64,000 nucleotides of DNA, taken from contig CM054158.1 of NCBI GenBank assembly GCA_028751875.1, positions 9,320,302-9,384,301 on the forward strand, read 5' to 3'. Shown here piece after piece: positions 11,694 through 20,600 of the stretch. This DNA is from Rapana venosa (taxonomy: Eukaryota; Mollusca; Gastropoda; Neogastropoda; Muricidae). Every line of letters starts with the position of its first letter. Position 1 is the stretch's first letter. The notes beneath the pieces were generated by a model that was given only the letters and a program-made list of their open reading frames with translations, was not told the origin of the DNA and did no database searches. A program made the position numbers and the translations under genes.

Positions 11694-14600
11694 AGTGTGT
11701 ATGTGCATGCATGTGTGTGTGCATGTCTGGTATTAATGGCACAGCCCTTAACTGGTTTACTTCATTTCTCATGGACTGATTCCAGACAGTTGTTGTAAAC
11801 AACATTCAGTTCAAACCTGTCACACTGGAATATAGTCTTTTACAGGGAGGATGAATCAGTATTGGCCCTGTTCTCTTCACTCTTTACACTGCTCCGCTTT
11901 TACACACATTAAACCACCATCAAATCAATCATTTTTATGCTTCAAAGTAGCAATACTCCTGAAAATTTGCCTTCCCCTTTGACAAGTACACCCCATTGCC
12001 TTCAAGATATTAACAACTGGACGTTTCAGAACAAGTTACAACTTAACACTGATAAAACAGAAGCCATGTTTGTAGGGACCAAACACAAACCTTCATCTTT
12101 ATCAATAACTTCAAGAGAATTTGGCAATATCTGAGTTCCTCTGTCAGCTCTTTATAGTATCTAGGTTGTGTTGTTGACAACACTATACAAAACTTCATCA
12201 CCCTGTCCTGCCAGTCCTGCCACTATCAGTTACCGGGCATTAGTGAAATTTGCAAGTATCTGTCCACTGATGCAACATCAAGCTTGTCCCATCTCTCATT
12301 CTGTCATGTCTGGACTACTGTAATACTCTTTTGGCTGGTTTACCAGCATCATCTATCAACTGCCTTCAATGTACACAAAACTCTGCAGCTTCCCTTATCC
12401 TCAGAAAGAAAAAATCTGAACATATCATTCCTCTCTTGCAGTCTCTTCACTGGTTGCCTGTCAAACAAAGAGTAAAGTACAAAATTAGTACTCTCTGTTA
12501 TGAATATTTTCACAAAGCTGCACCCTTACTTTGTGGCTGTTTTCTCCTATATGCTCCATCTCATTCCCTCCAATCTGCTGCCAATGCTCTCTGAAAGCCT
12601 GGATTTAAACAGTGCACCATTGGCTGTTGGTCTTTTCAGGTCCTGCCATCTGGAATGACCTCCCTCAGTCTCTCCCTTCACCAAAAGCCTACATTTTAAA
12701 TCCAGCCTCATGCGTGTGTGTGTGTGTGTGTGTGTGTGTGCATGCATGTGCGCACATGCGTGCGTGCATGCATGCGTGTGTGTGTGAGTGTAGATTTGAA
12801 TGTTTTGTTTGATACTCTTTGTAAGTACGCATGTGTATGAATAATTTGAATGCAAGCACTCTAATTTTTTCACAAATTATAGCACTACATAGATTCCATA
12901 TGTTTATTACTATTATCATCACCATTACATGTAAATTCAGATATCTTAAAAGAACAAAATAAAGTAAAAACATCATTGTAAAATGAAGTAGCTCCAAAGT
13001 AAATCTGACCAAGCCAAGAGTGGTCCCACCTTCTTTTCTAGTAGAGGTCTTTGTTCCAAGCGGGCCCCCAGTGCATAGCCCTTACAACTTTCAGGACGGC
13101 AGAGCAGGTTGTGCAACAGATTAGTCTTCTGCACATCAGACATCAGTATCCAAAGTTACCCAGAAAACGTTCAAATCTGAATTTTAAAAAAAGCAACACT
13201 ACTGATTCAGCCAGCGTAACTTTCCTTCCCCCCATGTCTCCCCGCCCTCTTCCCCAGGGTAAAGCAGACAATGCAGCTACCAGAGTAGCCAGGTCAATGC
13301 TGCACCTGCTTCTTTTTCTTTCTCTTTCCCCAAGCAACAGACTGTTTTCAGTAAGTTGTGGTCAATTTTGCTAATTAAACACAGAGGAATGAAGGTAAAT
13401 GTTGACAAGACCAAAGCAATGACAGTTGGAAAAGACCACAGAACACATAGAGAGCAAGGCAAATACCCGTGTGGTGTCTGCCACAAAGGTGTAGGGAACA
13501 ATGCAATCAAATGCTCCAAATGTCAATATTGGTGTCACAAAAGATGCTCAAAGCTAAAAAATCTGAAGAAGGAGGACGGAGTATTTGTCTGCCCCAGTTG
13601 TATGAATAAGAAGGGTGAAGACAATACCGATGCAGGAAAGAAGGAGCTAGAATTTGAACAAGGGAAGATAGAAGTGGTAGACGAATTCTGCTACCTGGGA
13701 GAGATGATGAGCTGCGAAGCAAAATCTGAGTTGGCTGTCAGAACCAGGATTGCGAGTGCTTGGAAGAAATGGAAAGAATTGGCAAGTCTGCTTGGAAATC
13801 AGAAAATCCCACTGGAGAGACGCTGTCTGATATATAAGGTCTGCATTAGACCTGTTCTCCTGTATGGTTTGGAGACGTGGGTTTTCACAAAAACCGTCGA
13901 ACGTTTGTTGAAGAGCTGTGAAAACCAAATGCTACGCTACATGACAAAGATCAAATGGGAAGACAGGATCACGAATGAAGAGCTATGGAGAATGTGCAAA
14001 GTTGATGATCTGAAGTCTGTAGCTAGTACCAACAGACTGCGCTGGTTTGGGCACGCTCAACGGAAAGCAACCACCACATCATAACAAGAGCAATGAACTT
14101 CGTAGTGGATGGAAAGAGACCAAAGGGAAGACCTAGCAAAACCTGGGCTGCCTGTATTGCAGATGATCTTAGATAAAGGGGCATAAATAAGGAGGAAGCT
14201 CAAAACAGAGAGAGATGGAGAAGGCTCATCAATGTCAAACCTCCCCTGGGAGAAACATGACAAAAAAGGAAGAAGAAGAATCAGTTACTGGCCTTCCAGT
14301 GATTGTCACACTGGCAAAAACCTAGAATACCCTTCTAATGGACATCATTTCAAGCTGGACAAAAAAAGATTGACAATGAGAATGCTCTGTTCATCATGAA
14401 AATGAAACCAGTTGACTCACCTGTGTCAACAAGCACGGACCATGACAGACCTAGTGCCATATAGATTCAGTATTTACATAAAAAGCTACCTTGACAGAAT
14501 TTTTGGACCAGGTGCAAGTACAAATACAATGACTTAAAAACTATTTCATAAAAAATTATAAAATTATCTTAATCATATAGTGTCAGCAATGCAAACACAT

Positions 14601-17600
14601 TTTAAAGACCAATTCATACCAATAGTTTTAGTATTCTATCTCTTTAAAAATATATATTGCTTTCAGATAAACCCAATGTTGAAAAACATGCTTCACATTT
14701 GTGCTATGAGTCTAATAAAGTCAAGTCAAGTCAAGTCAAGAACACTTTAATCATCCCGTGAAGGGCAATTACAATACTGACAGGCACATTGATATGTATA
14801 ATTGTCTCAAAAGACACAAGAAAAATACATTTCAAATCGTTATGAACATTTCAAGATAGCTTAAAAATACATATATATCACCCACACACAAACCCAGGCG
14901 CACGCACACACACGCATGGCATATGAATGCACACACACCCCCCAAATGTAGGAATACATTGTTGTAAAAAAACCATTGATTGGAAAAGACATATGAACTT
15001 ATTATTTATGCGTGCACGCATGCACGCACACACTCACACATGCACACACAACCATACACACCAGTATATGAACACAATTTTATAAAGACTATTGACTAGT
15101 AAACACACACATACACACACACGCATGCACTATAATGACCATTGACTAGCAAAGACATAAACTTACACACACACACACATTTAAAAAATAATTTAAGCCA
15201 AAATTAAGGTACAGGAGTACTTATTTTCATGACCCCCCCCCACATACACACACACTTGACAATCAGGGAGGTATATCAGAGAATGTAAAACTGTTTGGTC
15301 AGTGCTGTTTTGAATTTAGAATTTGAATGGCTACTGGAACAAAAGAATTTCTTTTCCTATTTGTTTTACTGTTGGAGCACCAAACACAGCGTCCTGAAGG
15401 CAACAACTGAAATTCCGAAGACATAGCATGGGAAGGATCAGCCAAGATGGCAGTCGCTTTGCACACAAGCTGCTGATCACAGTACGACTTGAGATCTCTT
15501 TGTTCTTCTCCAATTATTTTTTAGAGGATTCTAACAATTCTCCAAAGACTATTCTTGTTTTTAACACTAAGGTTATTGTACTAACAGATGAAAGCAAAAC
15601 TCATAACACTCGCTATGTAGGACTTGTAGAACAAACAAAGAATCTTTTTGTCAACAAAAAATGAGTAAAGCTTCCTTAGAAAATACATACGTTGTTGTCC
15701 CTTTTTGACAATAATGTCAGTGTTCACATCCCAGTTTAATTTGTGATAAAAAATAGTTCCCAGATACTTGTACTTCGAAACGTTTTCAATTTCTTGACTA
15801 TGGATGATAATATGCTCAGAAGTGTGACCCGATCTTCTGAAATCGATAGGAAGATCTTTAGTTTTAGAAACATTTAACTCCAGATATGCCTCATCACACC
15901 AATTGATGAAATTGGTGAGGGCTGGACCATGGTTTTGGACAGATCCAGATAAGAGAGACAAAAGAGCACTGTCATCGGCAAATTTTACAAGAAAGGAATT
16001 TTCATAGCTGCTTCTGCAGTCATCTGTGTATAGAATGTACAGAAGTGGTGAGAGAATGCAACCCTGTGGAGAACCCTTACAGGTAAATCTAACCGATGAA
16101 GATATTTTATTGGCAAAAACGCGCTGCGGTCTGTTAGTTAAAATTCAATCAGCCAACAAACAAGTTGATTGTCTATGTCAAATTTTGAAAGTATTTTGTG
16201 AACAAAAATATGAGGCTGCACTGTACTGAAAGCTGAACTAAAGTCAGCAAACAATATTCTGGCATGAGAGTCAGGTGTTTCTAAGTGGATGTACAACTTG
16301 TTCAAAATGAACAGTTTGGCATCTTTCTGTAGGCAAACTGTAGCGGGTCAAGGTCTTTCTCTGTAGCGGAAAGAATAAGAGATTTTATGATCTTTTCTCA
16401 TGTTTTCATCACAAGTGATGTGAGGGCTACAGTTCTGAAATTGTTAGACCGAGAAGGATTTGGTTTTTTTGGAAGAGGTATTACATTGGAAGTCTTCCAA
16501 ATAACTGGTATCTGGCTAGTGTCCAGCGAGGCTTGGAACAGGTGCTGAAAGACGCTGGCAAGCTCACTTGCACAGAACTTAAGGGTTCTGCCACATATAC
16601 CATCTGGTCCGGGAGATTTGTTGATATTTATCGCCTTGAAGTGTTTACAAATAACTGTTTCATCAACAATGACTTTATACTCAAAGGCTAGAGACGGCTT
16701 CAGACCATTTATTTCATCCAAAAAATCATGCTTTTTGAAGCAGGTAAAAAATGCATTTAAATGGTCTGGTAAGTTGTTGTCACAGGCCCCCCTGGAGACT
16801 AATCTTCGACCTATGTGCTGACAAATTTTTTATTCCCTGCCAGACAGCATGAAAATTGCTCCCTGCAAACTTGTCTTCTTTCTTATTTTATAGTCACATC
16901 TACAGCTTTAACTTCTTTATTCACTTGGGTTTTTTTTGTTCTTCTGTGCCTGTGTAAAATACTACTTTCTTTTTGTTTAATACACGTTTTAGGTCCTTTG
17001 TAACCCAAGGTTTATTATTGGGGTAAATAGTTATCACCTTTGTTGGAATAACACTACTGACACAAAATGAAATATAGGAAGAAATAACATCAGTTAACTC
17101 ATTCAAATCAGAACACACGTTGTAAAACATATCCCAGTCAGTGCAATCAAAGCAGACTTGCAGACTAGCTATGCTATCGGCAGTCCATTTTTTTTTGGTC
17201 CGGACCATGGGCTGAAGGCGCTGAAACACTGACTGGTACATGGGTGCTAGAAGAATACAGTTGTGGTCAGATGAACCCAGGGGAGGCAACAGTAGTGATT
17301 TATATGCACCTGCTACAGTCCCATAGCACAAGTAGAAGGTCTTATTTCTGCGTGTGGGGCAGGTCACGTACTGTTCATAATTCTTCAGCGTTTTACTGAG
17401 TGAACAGTTGTTATAAAACACCCAGGATGAATTTAGGCGCATCAGGGGATATGGAATCTAACACATGTAGGTGATTTAAAATATGTTCAGATGCTCTGGT
17501 CACATTAGCTTTGGGATGAATATAGACTAGGGTAAAAAATAGTTGTGAGAACTCCCGCGGTAGGTAGTAGGGTCAGAGTGATACAGACAACAGTTCTATG

Positions 17601-20600
17601 TCCTCCACACACAAAGAAGCCCAAATGGTTACATCCTGACACCATTTCTTGTTGATGTAGAAACAGAGGCCACCACCCTGTTCTTTCCCTGTCGCGCATT
17701 TGTCTCTGTCCAGAAGAATAGGCTGTCCAAAGCTATTTATAGACAGCTCACTGCTGGGTACACTGTCCGTCAGCCAGGTTTCTGTCAAAGCCAGCAGGCC
17801 AGCCTTCTTGAACTCATGCATATAATTAACATTTGTCTGAAGCTTGTCTGTCTTTGGTTCAAGGGATTGGACGTTGGACAGTATGACTGTTAGTAGCGGA
17901 GTTTTCCGATGATTTGAATTTTTTGGTCTTTGTCTAACGCCACCTTTCTTTCCTCTTTTTCTTTTTTTGATGTTCTTCCAAGTCCTGTCGGTATTGGTGG
18001 CAGTTGGGAGAATTTTGCAAGGAAAGTTCACATCTTGACCCTCAGCTAACACATTGGCCAATTGGCGTAGGCTCAGAAGAAATTCACGAAAGTACATCCG
18101 ACCATGATTGTTGCTGGCCAGTGCACCTCGCACACGATCAGTGACACTATCAGAAAACAAACTAAGAGAGTGGGTACAGTTCTTCCAAACATTGTCACAT
18201 TCACTGCAGACACCTCAGACACAACTATGCAGGATTTGACACAGATACACGTACATTTAAATGAAAACAAGATAAAAACAATTGCCTGTCAGTAGAGTGT
18301 GTCGCCACATGAGCAGCGCCACCTAGAAGGCTATACATCAGCTATACATTTCTTCTTTTTGTTCTTAAATGTAGAGAAATATCAACTTTCTGAATTGAAA
18401 ACTTAATTCAATTTTTCAAGAAATATTTATTCCTAATAACGTTTGTTTTCCAATCTGCCAATAAGTGGTGCAGCTTCAGCGACTGTGCTTTTGCTCACCA
18501 TGCTCAGGATTCCCACTTGCGTAGTGATTCGGGCCACAGGTTCAGGCCATTCCCTGCCTTGCGCAAAGACAGTATGCTTTGTATCACCAGGTTTCCTATT
18601 TGATTAAATTCAGGAAAAAATCTGTCTGCACAACTGTAGTCTATATTAATGTATGAAGTAGCTCTCTCACCGAGACCTTCAGCAAGACCATTCAGGAGAC
18701 AGCGCTGGAGATCCTTGGGAAAGAGAGGAAAAAGAACCAACCGTGGGTTACCAACGATATCCTGGACCTGTGTGACCAACGTAGGGAGCTAAAGCCAGTG
18801 AAGAACAAAAACCCAGAAACGGCCGAAGAGTATAGAACAGTCAACAGGTCAATCAAGAAGAAGATGACTGAGGCCATGGGGAACTGGATGTCAGAACAAT
18901 GCTCCAAGGTTGAGAAGGCAATGGCGAAAGGAGACAGCAAAGAGGCGTACCAAACCATCAAGGTACTAACCAAGTCCCAGCAGCCAAAGACCTTCGTTAT
19001 TGAAGACAAAGAGGGGTCAGTCCTTACAGAGAGCGCCACTATCATGAAGAGATGGACAGAGTATTGCAGAGACCTGTACAACTACAAGCTGAAGGCTGAT
19101 CCGAACAAACTTCACGAGCAAGATCCCAGACCATCAGATCCTGAAAGCACACAGGTGCTGGAGGAAGAGGTAGAAGAAGCAGTAAGATCCCTGAAAGGAG
19201 GCAAGTCACCAGGGATTGACAACATCCCGGCTGAGCTCATCAAGAACGGAGGCCCAGAGATGATCAAGGCATTAACAATCATCTGCCAACGCATCTGGAC
19301 CAGCAAAGAGTGGCCTGAACAGTGGACCCAATCCATCATAGTTCCACTTCCAAAGAAGGGAGACCTGAAGAAGTGCCAAAATTACAGAACAATCAGTCTG
19401 ATAAGCCATCCAAGCAAAGTTATGCTACGCATTGCCTTGAACAGACTGAAACCACAAGCAGAAGAAATCCTATCAGAAGAACAGGCAGGATTCAGACCAG
19501 GTCGAAGCACTGTCGAACAGATCTTCAACATCAGAATGCTCATAGAGAAGCATCTCCAACATCAGCTACAGCTCTACAACAACTTCATTGACTTCAAGAA
19601 GGCCTTCGATCGAGTGTGGCAAGAAGCTCTGTGGCAAGTCATGAGAGACTATAGCTTCGACGAGGACCTGATTCAAGTCATCCAGGCGCTGTATGACAGC
19701 TCCCACAGTGCAGTCCTCATGGGTGGAGAAATCGGGGAGTTCTTCCGGACTTCAGTTGGAGTTCGACAAGGCTGCCCGTTATCCCCCGTTCTTTTCAACG
19801 TGTTCCTGGAGAACATCATGCAGGAGGCCCTCCTTGGCTTCAAGACCACAATCACAATAGGAGGAAGGCCAGTCTGCAATCTTCGATTCGCAGACGATAT
19901 TGATCTCATGGGCCGCAGCGAAGAAGAACTCCAGGATCTCACCACCAGACTGGAAACATCAGCCAATGCCCACAGTATGGAGATCAGCACAGAAAAGAGC
20001 AAGATCCTAGTGAACAGTACCACACCGACCACTCCCACCAGCATCAAGATGAGTGGCGAGACACTAGAGGAGGTGGAAACTTTCAAGTACCTTGGAGCAG
20101 TCATCACCAAAGAAGGCACGAGCACACAAGAGGTGAAGATCAGACTTGCTGTGGCACTCTCCTCCATGACTAAGCTGGCGAAAGTGTGGAGAAACCACAA
20201 CATCAGAACCCACACTAAGGTCAGACTCTACAAGGCACTCGTTACATCCATTGCCTTGTACAGCTGTGAAGCATGGACACTTACTGCCGATTTAGAACGT
20301 CGCATTCAAGCCTTTGAGATGAAGTGCCTCAGGCGGATCCTGAACATCACCTACAGAGACCGCAAAACCAATGACTACGTCTGGCAGCAGATCGAGGCAC
20401 TGGCTGGCAAACAAGAACCATTGCTAGATACAGTCAAACGGAGGAAACTGAAGTGGTTTGGCCACACAACAAGGCATAACAGCCTGTCAAAGACAGTCCT
20501 GCAGGGAATGGTGGAAGGAGCAAGGAGGCAGGGACGACCACACAAAAGCTGGATATCCAACATCAAGGAGTGGACCGGCCTCACTGTACCAAGCCTCCTG

